Shown: positions 9,089 through 18,369 of the stretch, piece after piece
Layout of the letters: every line of letters starts with the position of its first letter
How positions within the stretch are numbered: the stretch's first letter is position 1
DNA from: Bog-473 sp963745665
Lineage (GTDB): Bacteria > Actinomycetota > Acidimicrobiia > Acidimicrobiales > RAAP-2
Direction: 5' to 3'
DNA length: 64,000 bases
Assembly: GCA_963745665.1 (NCBI GenBank)
Contig: CAVUYE010000002.1
Location: 806,001-870,000 of the forward strand
Made by a program: the position numbers and the translations under genes
The notes under the pieces: generated by a model
What the model saw: the letters and a program-made list of their open reading frames with translations, nothing else
Told to the model about the DNA's origin: nothing
Databases searched by the model: none

Positions 9089-10017
9089 CGCCCCCGGCGG
9101 CGGCTGAGCCCGGCGCCGTCGACACAGCGGCGCTCGTGGAGGAGCTGGCGAAGGTGCTGGGCGGCGCCCGCCATGAGGCGCGCTTCATCGTCGACGAGGT
9201 GCTCGGTGCCGATCGGGGTGGGTCCCGGGTCTCGGTCGTGCCGACGGGAGCCGTGACGGCGGCACGGGCGATGGCGGCCCGCCGGGCGGCGGGGGAGCCG
9301 CTGCAGTACCTCTTCGGTCATTGGCCCTTCCGCGGGCTCGAGCTGCGCGTCGACCCTCGGGTCCTGATTCCGCGCCCCGAGACCGAACAGGTCGTGGAGG
9401 TGGCCCTGGGCGAGGCGAGGCGTCTGTCGGAACTTCGTCGCCGCGCGGGTCTGGTGATCGTCGATGCCGGGACGGGCAGCGGTGCCATCGCCCTGGCTCT
9501 GGCCGCCGAGCTCGGTGCGGGAGTGGTGCAACAGGTCTGGGCCACCGACGTCAGCGCGGATGCGCTGGAGGTGGCGGCGGCCAACCTGTCGGCATGCCGC
9601 GCCGCCGCTCTGTCGGGCGCGCGCCTGCCCGCCGTGACGCTGGCGCGGGGGAGCTGGCTCGACCCGCTGCCCGGAGAGGTGCGGGGCCGGGTCGATCTGG
9701 TGGTGTCGAACCCGCCCTACGTGTCGGAGGAGGAGTGGGCCGGGCTGGACCCCGAGGTCCGGTGCGAGCCCCGGCAGGCCCTGGTCGCGGGGTTCGGGCG
9801 GGAGGGCGCCGCCGGGCTGGCCGACGTGGAGACCGTGCTCGACGAGGCCCGCCTGTGGCTCGGCCGGCCCGGCGCCGTGGTCGTCGAGCTGGCGCCGGCC
9901 CAGGGAGGCCCGGCGCAGGAATGGGCCCGACAGCTGGGGTACGACGAGGTGCGGGTGGAGCCGGACCTGGCCGGGCGGCCGCGCGCGCTCGTGGCGCGGC
10001 GCAGCGGCTCACAATAG
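9085..10017 (+). CDS. prmC: Release factor glutamine methyltransferase
   Basis: A 310-residue SAM-dependent methyltransferase that N5-methylates the Gln of the GGQ motif in release factors. The N-terminal helical domain leads to FRGLELRVDPRVLIPRPETE, then the SAM-binding VDAGTGSGAIALALA and the catalytic NPPY in VVSNPPYVSEEEW. Length is about 30 residues above the E. coli protein because of small Ala/Gly-rich insertions. The GTG start lies inside the prfA stop (GTGA), so enzyme and substrate are coupled in translation. Confidence 0.95.
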   Translation: MTPPAAAEPGAVDTAALVEELAKVLGGARHEARFIVDEVLGADRGGSRVSVVPTGAVTAARAMAARRAAGEPLQYLFGHWPFRGLELRVDPRVLIPRPETEQVVEVALGEARRLSELRRRAGLVIVDAGTGSGAIALALAAELGAGVVQQVWATDVSADALEVAAANLSACRAAALSGARLPAVTLARGSWLDPLPGEVRGRVDLVVSNPPYVSEEEWAGLDPEVRCEPRQALVAGFGREGAAGLADVETVLDEARLWLGRPGAVVVELAPAQGGPAQEWARQLGYDEVRVEPDLAGRPRALVARRSGSQ

Positions 10018-10021
10018 AGAG

Positions 10022-10773
10022 ATGGAACTCGCCGCCATGCCGGACGAACCCCGGCCGCCACTGGTCGGGGTCGGCGCGGCGTCGGTGGCCGAGGCGCTCG
10101 GGGCCGGGTCGATCGTCGCCGTACCCAACGTGGGCGGCTACAGCCTGGTCGTGCGGGCAGGCTCCCTCGAGGACGAGGCGCGGCTGGTCGAACTGGCGGC
10201 CGACCCGGACGGGCCCCACTACGCCGTCGGACAGATCGAGGACGTCCGCGCCTTGACGTCGGGGTGGACCGACGAGCTGGCGACGTTGCTCGAACGCTGC
10301 TGGCCCGGGCCGGTCGAGGTGTTCCTCCCTTCGGCCGGGTCCGCCGCCGAGTCCAACGGTGAGGGAGCGGGTGAGCACGCTGCCGCGGAAGACGACGGCG
10401 GGTCGACCGCCTCTGCCAGGCTCCATGCCGCGGACGACGGCGCGCCCGAGTACGGCGCCTGGGCGCTCGTCGTCGGCATGCCCGACGGGCGGGCGCTGCG
10501 GCGCCTGTGCCGCGAGCAAGGCCCCTGGCGGACCGTGCCGCTCCGCTTCACCGAGGCCGAGGAGGTGGCCCACGCCTTCCGGGCCGACGACGTGGCGCTG
10601 GTGGTCGACGGTGGCCGGCGCGAGGGCCTTCGCCCACGGTGGTCGACGCCACGGTGACGCCCATCCGCGTCCTGCGCGAAGGCGCGCTGCCGGCGTCCTT
10701 CATTGAGGGGACGATGTTGATGAGCACGCGGCGCAAGCTGTTCTCGCGCACGAAGAAGCCGGCCGCCGGCTGA
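10022..10773 (+). pseudogene. YrdC/Sua5-like protein, degenerate and frameshifted
   Basis: The first 211 codons (10022-10657) read as a YrdC/Sua5-like domain that ends abruptly after VDGGRREGLR. The expected C-terminal strand, PSPTVVDATVTPIRVLREGAL, continues in the -1 frame to 10773, so one base appears to be missing near 10620-10635. The domain is also atypical: the PTDTxYGL motif is replaced by VPNVGGYSLVV, the KGR threonylcarbamoyl-AMP signature is not recognisable, and an acidic Ala/Gly-rich insert of ~35 residues sits before the WALVVGMPDG segment. TsaC/Sua5 proteins make threonylcarbamoyl-AMP for the t6A base of tRNA; this copy is unlikely to do so as it stands. The position right after prmC matches the usual place of sua5. 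A sequencing error could explain the frameshift but not the lost motifs. Confidence 0.6.
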
Positions 10774-10793
10774 AGCGGGGCGAGCTCAGGCGC

Positions 10794-11843
10794 TCAGGCG
10801 CCGGCGTCGATCCGCTCGACCGGCGGCAGGGTGCTCACCGAGCGCCGCGCCTCCCAGTGGCTGCGGCGTCCGAGCGCGGCGAAGTACTCGGGCCGGTCGG
10901 TCAGGGCATAGGTGGCCAGCCAGAGACGCTTGAGGTGCCGCTTGTAGCCGTGCGCGACGTCGTCCTCGTAGGCGGTGCGGCCGTGCAGCACGTGGTAGTT
11001 GTTGATGAACTGCATCTCGCCCGGTTGCAGGTCCATGTACACGTTGAAGTCCGGATCGTTGGCCAGCGCCGACGCGGCGGCAATGGCTTCCCGAGCCGTC
11101 GCGCTGAGCCGGGGCGCATCAGGGTGGCGCTGGGACGCCAGGATGTACTGGGGGATGAACCGCACGAAGAGGCGCCCGGCGTGCTCGGTGAAGGCCGGCA
11201 CCGAGTAGAAGGCCGCCGCCCCGTCGGCCTGCTCGCCGCGCGCGTCGTAGGGGAGCGGCTCGTACAGGGCCGCCGCCAGGTCCGGCCGTGTACGCACCAG
11301 CTCGTTGTGGATCGCCACCGCATTGGCCACGCAGGAGAGGCCGCCGCGGCGCGCGGTGCGCAGGCACAGCAGGCCCACCAGGTCGGACCCGTCCGTGTGA
11401 TAGTCGAGCGCAATGCCGCCCAGCTCGTTGCCGCGTACGGTCGGATCGTCAATCGTCTTACCCTGATCGGTGACGTCGCCCAGCACGTGGCCGTGCTTGT
11501 TCTGGGCCCAGGGCTCGCCGAGATGCAGTCCGATGCCCCAGTAGAGGAGCGTGAGGTCGTCGTCCCCGTAGCGGGTGGAATTCAACGCGGCGATGCGCGC
11601 GAAGCCGCGCCCGTGCAGGAGCGTCTGCACGACGCCGTCGAGCTTGCCCGCCAGCTCGGGGAGCGGGAAGTCGTCGCGCCCGAGGTCGAGCGGGTCCGCA
11701 CTCTTCTGCTTGGCCACCGCCAGGGCGGCGTCGAGCTCGGCGTGGTCGGCGGCGCTCAGCCGCAGCGTCCAGGCTGCCGGATCGGCGATGTCGCCGGCCC
11801 GCCACTCGGCCGCGGGCTCCAGTTCGTGCACGCGACAGGTCAT
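10794..11843 (-). CDS. TauD/TfdA-family Fe(II)/2-oxoglutarate dioxygenase
   Basis: A 349-residue non-haem iron oxygenase. The metal site HxD is seen in YHTDGSDLVGLL and the distal His in YHVLHGRTAYED; the following YKRHLKRLWLA contains the arginine expected to hold 2-oxoglutarate. Fold and length agree with the TauD family, but the substrate cannot be read from the sequence. The ATG at 11843 is preceded by GAGAGGAG. It lies 41 bases after an amidohydrolase gene on the same strand and is probably cotranscribed with it, which suggests shared use on an amide or modified amino acid substrate (inference). Confidence 0.85.
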   Translation of the reverse strand: MTCRVHELEPAAEWRAGDIADPAAWTLRLSAADHAELDAALAVAKQKSADPLDLGRDDFPLPELAGKLDGVVQTLLHGRGFARIAALNSTRYGDDDLTLLYWGIGLHLGEPWAQNKHGHVLGDVTDQGKTIDDPTVRGNELGGIALDYHTDGSDLVGLLCLRTARRGGLSCVANAVAIHNELVRTRPDLAAALYEPLPYDARGEQADGAAAFYSVPAFTEHAGRLFVRFIPQYILASQRHPDAPRLSATAREAIAAASALANDPDFNVYMDLQPGEMQFINNYHVLHGRTAYEDDVAHGYKRHLKRLWLATYALTDRPEYFAALGRRSHWEARRSVSTLPPVERIDAGA

Positions 11844-11884
11844 GTCGGCTCCTCTCGCCGTGCGGGTGCCCGGTCGACCGCGCC

Positions 11885-13639
11885 TCACGAGGCGACCGGC
11901 ACAGGGCCGGTGTCACGGCCGCCGCGCACGAGGCGCCCGGGCAGCGCGCCGGTGGGTTCCCCGTCCCGGTACGTGATCTCCCCCGCCACAACGGTGGCGC
12001 GGTAGCCACGGGCGCCCTGCAGGAGCCGCTTGCCGCCGGCGGGCAGGTCGTAGGCCATCTCCGGCGCCGCGCAGGTCAGGTGCTCGAAGTCGATGACGTT
12101 GAGGTCCGCCCGCTTGCCCGCGGCGAGGACACCACGGTCGTGGAGACCGACGGCGGCGGCGTTCGCACTGGTCAGCTGCGCGACGACCTGGCCCACCTGC
12201 AGGCGGCCGTGGGCGCGGTCACGGGCCCAGTGCGAGAGCGCATAGGTCGGGAAGCTGGCATCCGAGATCAGTCCGACATGAGCCCCGCCGTCGCCGAGCC
12301 CGAGCAGGGTGAGGGGATGCGCGAGCATCTCGCCGCAGGCGTCGAGGTTCCCGTCGGCGTAGTTGGAGAACGGGGTGTAGAGGAAGGCGCGACCGTCGTT
12401 CTCGGCCAGCAGGTCGAGCAGCAGCTCGCCAGGTTCCATGCCCTGCGCCGCGGCGAGCCGCAGCACGCTCGTCTCCGGGGCGGGCTCGTAGTCAGGCACG
12501 TCGCCCAGCGGATAGAGGTGGCCGAAGTCGATCGGCCGGCGGCGGGACCGTCCCTCCCCGCCGGCCGCATCGTCTTGCGCCAGGTCGGCCAGCAGCCGAG
12601 CGCGCCGGGCCGGGTCGTGCAGGGCGCGGGCCTGCTCCGCCACGGGCCGCGCCGCGAGGTCCCGATAGGAGGGGAGGGGGAGGAGGGGGTGGTACGAGGA
12701 CTGCAGGCCCACCAGGAGCCCGACCGGACGCGGCGCCACCTGGGCCCGTATTGGCAGCCCGTCGGCCACCGCCGCCTCAATGCGTCGCAACAGGTCGCGC
12801 CAGGCGTCGGGGTGACGATGACTCTGGGCCAGCGAGAGCGAGAGCGGCACGCCCGTGCGCGCCACCATGGTGCGCACCAACTCGAACTCGCCGTCGGCGT
12901 CGGGCCAGAAGTCGGAGATCAGTTCCACGACGCCATGCCCGGCGTCGGCCACGCCCAGGGTGATGGCCTCGAGCTCGTCCGTCCCGGCGCGCAGCGAAGG
13001 CGTCGGGTCGCCGCTGGCCGTGCGGTGGTTCAGCGTGCGCGAGGTCGAGAACCCGATGGCCCCGGCGCGTAGGGCCTCGGTTGCCAGCGCCCGCATGGCC
13101 GCGGTGTCCTCGGGGGTCGCCTCCTCGAGCCGGGCGGCCCGCTCGCCCATGACGTAGAGGCGCAGCGCGCCGTGAGGCAGCTGCGCGCACAGGTCGATGT
13201 CGTGCGGGCGTTGCTCGACCGCGTCGAGGTACTCGCCGAAGCTCTCCCAGGTCCAGTCGATCCCCTCGTCGAGCACCGCCCCTGGAATGTCCTCGACGCC
13301 CTCCATGAGCGAAATGAGGCGCGGGTGCGCGTCGGACCGGACGGGGGCGAAGCCGACGCCGCAATTGCCCATCACCGCGGTCGTCACGCCGTGCCAGCTC
13401 GACGGCGTCATCCGCTCGTCCCACGTCGCCTGGCCGTCGTAGTGCGTGTGGATGTCGACGAAGCCAGGGGTGATGAGCAATCCCTCGGCGTCGATCTCCT
13501 CGGCGCCGCGCCCGTTGACGGAGCCGACGGTGGTGATCCTCCCGCCGTCCACCGCGACGTCGGCGGGGTGGGGCTCGCCGCCGCGCCCGTCCGCCACCGT
13601 GCCGCCGCGGACCACCAGGTCGTGTGCTGTCGCTGCCAT
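11885..13639 (-). CDS. N-acyl-D-amino-acid deacylase-like amidohydrolase
   Basis: A 584-residue metal-dependent hydrolase of the amidohydrolase superfamily. The N-terminal beta-sandwich strand (LVVRGGTVADGRGGEP) precedes the metal-binding HTH in FVDIHTHYDGQ. GNCGVGFAP and the GFSTSRTLNHRTASGDPTPS segment are characteristic of the D-aminoacylase group, as is the C-terminal ADLNVIDFEHL. Members hydrolyse N-acyl D-amino acids or related cyclic amides; many actinobacterial members have no tested substrate. The ATG at 13639 has GGAGGGTGAGGGG upstream. It is the first gene of a likely two-gene unit with the TauD-like dioxygenase. Confidence 0.85.
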   Translation of the reverse strand: MAATAHDLVVRGGTVADGRGGEPHPADVAVDGGRITTVGSVNGRGAEEIDAEGLLITPGFVDIHTHYDGQATWDERMTPSSWHGVTTAVMGNCGVGFAPVRSDAHPRLISLMEGVEDIPGAVLDEGIDWTWESFGEYLDAVEQRPHDIDLCAQLPHGALRLYVMGERAARLEEATPEDTAAMRALATEALRAGAIGFSTSRTLNHRTASGDPTPSLRAGTDELEAITLGVADAGHGVVELISDFWPDADGEFELVRTMVARTGVPLSLSLAQSHRHPDAWRDLLRRIEAAVADGLPIRAQVAPRPVGLLVGLQSSYHPLLPLPSYRDLAARPVAEQARALHDPARRARLLADLAQDDAAGGEGRSRRRPIDFGHLYPLGDVPDYEPAPETSVLRLAAAQGMEPGELLLDLLAENDGRAFLYTPFSNYADGNLDACGEMLAHPLTLLGLGDGGAHVGLISDASFPTYALSHWARDRAHGRLQVGQVVAQLTSANAAAVGLHDRGVLAAGKRADLNVIDFEHLTCAAPEMAYDLPAGGKRLLQGARGYRATVVAGEITYRDGEPTGALPGRLVRGGRDTGPVPVAS

Positions 13640-13735
13640 GCCCTGCCCCTCACCCTCCCCGGCGAACCGGGTGAGCTCGTTCGTCCCACCGACGATACGC
13701 CCGAACGGGCCGCAAGCGGGCTCCGGGGCGCCTGC

Positions 13736-15301
13736 CTACCCGGTGAGGGTCAGGGTGCCGTCGGGGGCCAGGTCCCCGCTGCGGCCGATGCCCTCCTCGG
13801 CGCAGAGGAGGGCGAGCGCATCGCGGTCGGACACGTTGCCCCAGGCCCGGGCGCCCTCGTCGGTCCGACAGGCCACGATGCCCCGTTCGGGCGCGCCCTC
13901 GCGGTCGAAGGTCACCGTGTAGGTCTCGACGCGGACGGCGCCGGCGGCGTCCGCGTCGACCTTGCAGCGCGGCAGCGCATCGACGGCAGCCTGCACGTTC
14001 TGCCAGGCGAACGGCTGCGCGCCGCCGTGGGCCGGCGGGCGCGACGCGTACACACCAAGGGAGTGCTTGGTGGCGTACCAGCCCAGGCCGCTGACGAGCG
14101 CGGCGCGGCCGGGCGCGCCCCGGAGGGCGCCGACGGCCTGCGCAATGCCGTGCGACGTGTAGTTGTTGCCCGGTCCTCCGCCGAAGGTGAGCCCGCCGGT
14201 CAGAGTCAGGGGACGGGCGGGGTCGTCGAGGGCGAGCCCGAGCTCAGCGGCCGCCATCTGGACCACGACGGGGAAACACGAGTAGAGGTCGACGAAGGCG
14301 ATGTCGTCGATGCCCAGGCCGGCCTGCGCCAGCGCCGCCGCCCCGGCGAACCGGATGGCGGGGGAGCGGTGCAGCTCGGGGCGCTCGGAGATGAACCAGT
14401 GGTCGTTGCCGTCCGCTCCGGCGAGGGGGAAGACCCAGCGCTCCTCCGGCACACCGGCGGCGCGTGCGGCCGCGACCGAGCACACGATGAAGGCCGCGCC
14501 CTGGTCGACCTGCATGTTGGCGGTGCAGAGCTTCGGATAGGGGAACGACACCATCCGGTTGGCCGGCCCGGGGGTGACGATCTCGTCGGGCGTGCGGGCG
14601 CGGCGGATCCACGCGTGGGGGTTGCCGGCCGCCACCTCGCTGCAGCGCGACCAGAGGGCGCCGATGCGGGCGGCATGCTCGGGCAGCGTCCACCCGTTGG
14701 CCGCCCGCAGCGCGTTCTCGAACAGGGGGTACGCGTGCACCGGGAGGGCGACGCCCCGCTGCAGCTCGAGCTCGGTGGCACCGGGCCTTTCGACGCCGAA
14801 GCGCTGGGACGGCGGCGTGCCCGCGGGCTGGCCCGCCCACTCCAGCCAGGGGCGGGCCGGGTCCCGGCGCGCCAGCGCCCGGGCGTACATCGCCTCGGCC
14901 CCGGTGACCAGGACTACCTCGCGCTCGCCCCGGCTGATGGCCAGGCAGGCGTCGTGCATCAGGGCCTGCGGGTTGTTGCCCCCGATGGACGAGACCATGA
15001 GCTGGGCCGGCTCCTCCCCCTCGGCGAAGCCCAGACGCGCCGCGACCAGGCGGGCCGGGTCGGGGACCGACCACCCCAGCGAGGCCACGACCCGGATGCT
15101 GTCGGCGCCCCGGACCAGGGAGCGCCCGGCCGGGGCCGCCCCGCCGGCCGGGGCCCCGTCACAATCCTCCGCGGCGGCGAGGAGCGCTGCCGTCATGAGC
15201 TCCAGCGGCTCCGGCCTCGCCGCAGGGTCGAGCCCGGCGTCGGGCGGCGTGGCCACCTGCCCCACGCCCACCACCACCGGCGTTCGCGGGTCGAGCGCCA
15301 T
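13736..15301 (-). CDS. Thiolase-superfamily protein (acetyl-CoA acetyltransferase-like)
   Basis: A 521-residue protein of the SCP-x-like thiolase group common in mycobacteria and other Actinobacteria. It starts PRTPVVVGVGQV, has the SSIGGNNPQALMHDACLAI nucleophile-region equivalent, a YSCFP motif and GGGPGNNYTSHG with the conserved His. The canonical N-terminal active-site Cys context of biosynthetic thiolases is not obvious, so activity as a true acetyltransferase is uncertain. A ~100-residue C-terminal extension beyond the thiolase core carries an OB-like segment (VETYTVTFDREGAPERGIVACR). I chose the ATG at 15301; the frame runs on to 15367 with an unrelated N terminus. No strong ribosome site is visible for either. 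Confidence 0.75.
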   Translation of the reverse strand: MALDPRTPVVVGVGQVATPPDAGLDPAARPEPLELMTAALLAAAEDCDGAPAGGAAPAGRSLVRGADSIRVVASLGWSVPDPARLVAARLGFAEGEEPAQLMVSSIGGNNPQALMHDACLAISRGEREVVLVTGAEAMYARALARRDPARPWLEWAGQPAGTPPSQRFGVERPGATELELQRGVALPVHAYPLFENALRAANGWTLPEHAARIGALWSRCSEVAAGNPHAWIRRARTPDEIVTPGPANRMVSFPYPKLCTANMQVDQGAAFIVCSVAAARAAGVPEERWVFPLAGADGNDHWFISERPELHRSPAIRFAGAAALAQAGLGIDDIAFVDLYSCFPVVVQMAAAELGLALDDPARPLTLTGGLTFGGGPGNNYTSHGIAQAVGALRGAPGRAALVSGLGWYATKHSLGVYASRPPAHGGAQPFAWQNVQAAVDALPRCKVDADAAGAVRVETYTVTFDREGAPERGIVACRTDEGARAWGNVSDRDALALLCAEEGIGRSGDLAPDGTLTLTG

Positions 15302-15399
15302 GGAGGCAGGAGCGTACCGGTTGACGCCCCGGGGCCTCCCCGGCCCGCCGGTACACTCGGTGCTCATGCGTGCCGTCGGCTTGGATCACGCCCGGTCCG

Positions 15400-15420
15400 C
15401 CCTCGCGGGGATCCCGAGGG
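15400..15420 (+). other. Hairpin in the glyA leader
   Basis: CCCTCG and CGAGGG form a six-base-pair stem around a nine-base loop, 37 bases before the glyA start. I looked for ZTP, THF and glycine riboswitch cores and saw none, so its function, if any, is unknown. Confidence 0.3.
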
Positions 15421-15457
15421 ACGGAGCCTCCCCACTCAGCGCAATCGAAGGGATGTC

Positions 15458-16741
15458 ATGAGCAGCGACGAGACCGCCCTGGCGGCCGATCCCGAGGTGG
15501 CGCGCCTCGTCGGGCAGGAGCTCAACCGCCAGCAGACGACACTGCAGCTGATCGCGTCCGAGAACTTCACGTCGTTGGCCGTGCTGGCGGCGACGGGCTC
15601 GGTGCTGACGAACAAGTATGCCGAGGGCTACCCCGGCCGGCGCTACTACGGGGGCAATCAGGTCATCGACGAGGTGGAGGAGCTGGCGCGCCACCGCGCC
15701 ACAGCGCTGTTCGGGGCGGACCACGCCAACGTGCAGCCGCACGCAGGCGCCAACGCCAACCTGGCGGCCTACCAGGCCCTGCTGGAACCGGGCGCGACCG
15801 TGCTGGCCATGCGGCTCGACCACGGCGGGCACCTGACGCACGGGTCGCCCGCCTCCATCGTCTCCAAGTTCTGGCGCTTCGTGTCCTACGGCGTCACGCC
15901 GCAGTCGGCCGACGAGTCGAACCCGGGAGAGGTCATCGACTTCGACCAGGTGGCCCACCTGGCCAAGACCGAGAAGCCGGCGCTGATCGTGGCGGGCTCG
16001 ACGGCCTACACACGCATCATCGACCCCCTGCCCTTCCGCGAGATCGCCGACTCGGTGGGCGCGCGCTTCCTGTTCGACGCCGCCCACCCCGCCGGCCTCA
16101 TCGCCGGCGGCGTCCACCCGAGTCCGGTGGGGGTGGCCGACGTCGTCACGTTGACGACGCACAAGACGCTGCGGGGGCCGCGCGGCGGCGCCATCCTGTG
16201 CGGGGAGGAGCTGGCGAAGAAGATCGACAGCGCGGTGTTCCCGGGGCTCCAGGGCGGGCCGCTCGAGCACGTGATCGCCGCCAAGGCCGTCGCGTTCGCC
16301 GAGGCGGCGCAGCCGGAGTTCCGTGCCTACGCCGAGCAGGTGGTGGCCAACGCGGCCGCGCTGGCCACCGCCCTGGCCGGGCACGGGTTCCGGCTGGTCT
16401 CGGGCGGCACCGACAACCACATGCTGCTGGTCGACCTGCGACCCTTCGACGCGGAGCTGACCGGGAAGGAAGCCCAGGAGGTCCTCGACCGGGCCGGCAT
16501 CACCTGCAACCGCAACACCATCCCCGACGACCCGCGCTCCCCGTTCCTCACCTCCGGTCTGCGCCTGGGGACGGCGGCCGAGTCGACGGCGGGCATGGGG
16601 ACCGACGAGATGCGCATGGTGGCCGACCTCATCGTGCGCACGCTCAAGTCCCGGACCGACGAGGGGGAGATCGACGCGGTGCGCATGGAGGTCGCCACGT
16701 TGTGCGCCGCCTTCCCGCCGTATCCCGATCTGCTGGTGTAA
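15458..16741 (+). CDS. glyA: Serine hydroxymethyltransferase
   Basis: A 427-residue PLP enzyme that interconverts serine and glycine with transfer of a one-carbon unit to tetrahydrofolate. LIASENFTS, the TNKYAEGYPGRRYYGG block, FDAAHPAGLIAGG and the PLP lysine in TLTTHKTLRGPRGG are all intact, and length is normal. The frame is open far upstream (to 13172) only because of GC bias. The ATG at 15458 has AAGGGA before it and matches family N termini. The next gene follows three bases after the stop, so they probably share a transcript. Confidence 0.97.
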   Translation: MSSDETALAADPEVARLVGQELNRQQTTLQLIASENFTSLAVLAATGSVLTNKYAEGYPGRRYYGGNQVIDEVEELARHRATALFGADHANVQPHAGANANLAAYQALLEPGATVLAMRLDHGGHLTHGSPASIVSKFWRFVSYGVTPQSADESNPGEVIDFDQVAHLAKTEKPALIVAGSTAYTRIIDPLPFREIADSVGARFLFDAAHPAGLIAGGVHPSPVGVADVVTLTTHKTLRGPRGGAILCGEELAKKIDSAVFPGLQGGPLEHVIAAKAVAFAEAAQPEFRAYAEQVVANAAALATALAGHGFRLVSGGTDNHMLLVDLRPFDAELTGKEAQEVLDRAGITCNRNTIPDDPRSPFLTSGLRLGTAAESTAGMGTDEMRMVADLIVRTLKSRTDEGEIDAVRMEVATLCAAFPPYPDLLV

Positions 16742-16744
16742 CGC

Positions 16745-17941
16745 GTGCCCGACATCGGCTGGTACGGCCTGGTCCTGGTGATTGCGGCGGGTGCCACGGC
16801 CGCCCTGACGGTCCCGGCCAAGCGCATCGCGCTGCGGGTGGGCTACGTCGCCCAGCCCGGCGAGCGCACGGTGCACACGAAGCCGATCCCGTACGGCGGC
16901 GGCCCCGCCATGTTCATGGGGTTCATGGTCGCCGTGCTGGGCGCGGCGGCGGTGCCGCAGCTGCGGCCGATCTTCCAGGACTCACCCGAAATGACGGGCG
17001 TGGTGCTGGCGGCGGGCGCGATGTTCGCCGTCGGCCTGATTGACGACGTCCGCGACATGTCGGCCCCCGCCAAGATGGCCGGGCAGGTCCTGGCCGCCAG
17101 CATCCTTTACTTCAGCGGCGTGACGATGTACGAGTTGAAGATCCCGCTGGCCGGGTTCTTCGTCCTTACGCCGGGCATCGTCCCGCTCATCACAGCGATC
17201 TGGGTGATTGCCCTGACCAACGCCGTGAACCTGATCGACGGCCTCGACGGCCTGGCCGCCGGCGTGGTGGCGATTGGCGGGGGCGCGCTCGCGCTCTACG
17301 GCATCCGGCTCATGGGACTCGGCCTGTTGCCGAGCGACAACATCGGTCCGTTGGTCGCCGTCGCCGCCTGCGGCATCTGTCTGGGCTTCTTGCCGTTCAA
17401 CTTCAACCCGGCGCGCCTCTTCATGGGCGACGCCGGCGCGCACTTCCTCGGTCTGCTCATGGCGGCGTCGACGATGGTCATCGGCGGCCGTGTCCCGACG
17501 GCCGTCCCCATCAGCGGCGTCACCTACTTCTTCTTCGCCCCTCTGTTCATCCCCCTCCTCATCCTCGGCGTCCCCCTGGTCGACATGGCGTTCGCCTTCG
17601 TGCGGCGCACGGCGCGGGGGACCGGCTTCCACACCCCGGACAAGGAGCACATCCACCACCGCCTGCTGCGCCTGGGCCACGGGCCCCGGCGCAGCGTCAT
17701 CATCCTCTGGGCGTGGACCGCGGTCCTGTCCAGTTTCCTCCTCTTCCCCCTCTTCGTGCATCAGGTCAACGCCTTCATTCCGATCGGGGCAGCCGCCCTC
17801 GGGGTGGGCCTGTACACCTTCTTCCACCCGGGGCTGCGGCGGGGGAACGGGGAAGACGAGGAAGATGAGCGCAACCTGGGAATTCCGGCCCCTCCCGACC
17901 AGACGGAGCGGGTCAGTGAGGTGGTCCAATTCCCCTCCTGA
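16745..17941 (+). CDS. WecA/TagO-like polyprenyl-phosphate GlcNAc-1-phosphate transferase
   Basis: A 398-residue polytopic membrane enzyme (about 11 hydrophobic segments) of the MraY/WecA family. It transfers sugar-1-phosphate from a UDP-sugar to undecaprenyl or decaprenyl phosphate, starting polymers such as arabinogalactan linker or teichoic acid. The catalytic aspartates are in GLIDDVRDMS, the NAVNLIDGLDGLAAG motif follows, then FMGDAGAHFLG and the cytoplasmic HIHHRLL. The HIHHR motif separates WecA-like from MraY enzymes. A charged tail of ~45 residues ends the protein. The GTG start lies three bases after glyA. The location just upstream of the ATP synthase genes is seen in many Actinobacteria. 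Confidence 0.92.
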   Translation: MPDIGWYGLVLVIAAGATAALTVPAKRIALRVGYVAQPGERTVHTKPIPYGGGPAMFMGFMVAVLGAAAVPQLRPIFQDSPEMTGVVLAAGAMFAVGLIDDVRDMSAPAKMAGQVLAASILYFSGVTMYELKIPLAGFFVLTPGIVPLITAIWVIALTNAVNLIDGLDGLAAGVVAIGGGALALYGIRLMGLGLLPSDNIGPLVAVAACGICLGFLPFNFNPARLFMGDAGAHFLGLLMAASTMVIGGRVPTAVPISGVTYFFFAPLFIPLLILGVPLVDMAFAFVRRTARGTGFHTPDKEHIHHRLLRLGHGPRRSVIILWAWTAVLSSFLLFPLFVHQVNAFIPIGAAALGVGLYTFFHPGLRRGNGEDEEDERNLGIPAPPDQTERVSEVVQFPS

Positions 17942-18125
17942 CCGTTTGGACGCCATCTGGGCCGGGATGCGATGATGATGCCTGTGTACCCCGTCCACCT
18001 CGCCTCGTCCGACGCTGCCGCCCCGGCAGTCCCACGGACGACGGACTCCGGCGCGCCACGCACCGCATAAGGGGTCAGCAGTCGGATGCGTGGTCTAGTG
18101 AGCGTCGACGTGCGCGCCCGTCCGG

Positions 18126-18359
18126 GTGAGTGCGCCGGACGAATCCTCCCAGCCCCAGGAGCCCAAGCCGCTCCCGGGTGCGATGGCCTTCCTCAGCATG
18201 GGGCTGGCGGCCGCCGTCTGCGTGGGTATCGGGCTCGGGCTCGGCATCTGGGTGGACAGCGCCCTGCACACGGCCCCGGCCTTCTTGCTGGTGGGCCTGG
18301 CGCTGGGACTGGCGGTGGCGGCGCTGAGCGTGATCAAGCAGATCCGCACGTACCTGTAG
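18126..18359 (+). CDS. AtpZ/AtpI-like small membrane protein
   Basis: A 77-residue protein with two hydrophobic helices (FLSMGLAAAVCVGIGLGLGI and FLLVGLALGLAVAALSVI) after a Pro/Gln-rich N terminus. AtpZ-like proteins at the head of atp operons assist assembly of the Fo rotor or contribute to ion supply; the sequence fits that family in size, topology and place. The start is a GTG; the strand has no alternative with better support. It is followed ten bases later by the atpI-like gene. Confidence 0.75.
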   Translation: MSAPDESSQPQEPKPLPGAMAFLSMGLAAAVCVGIGLGLGIWVDSALHTAPAFLLVGLALGLAVAALSVIKQIRTYL

Positions 18360-18369
18360 GGGCACGGCC

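Noticed and set aside
15302..15457. Possible ZTP, THF or glycine riboswitch before glyA
   Set aside because: Only one short hairpin is present and none of the conserved cores of those riboswitches could be matched.
13172..16741. An apparent 1189-residue protein ending in SHMT
   Set aside because: The extra upstream part is antisense to the amidohydrolase and thiolase-like genes; glyA begins at 15458 with a ribosome site.
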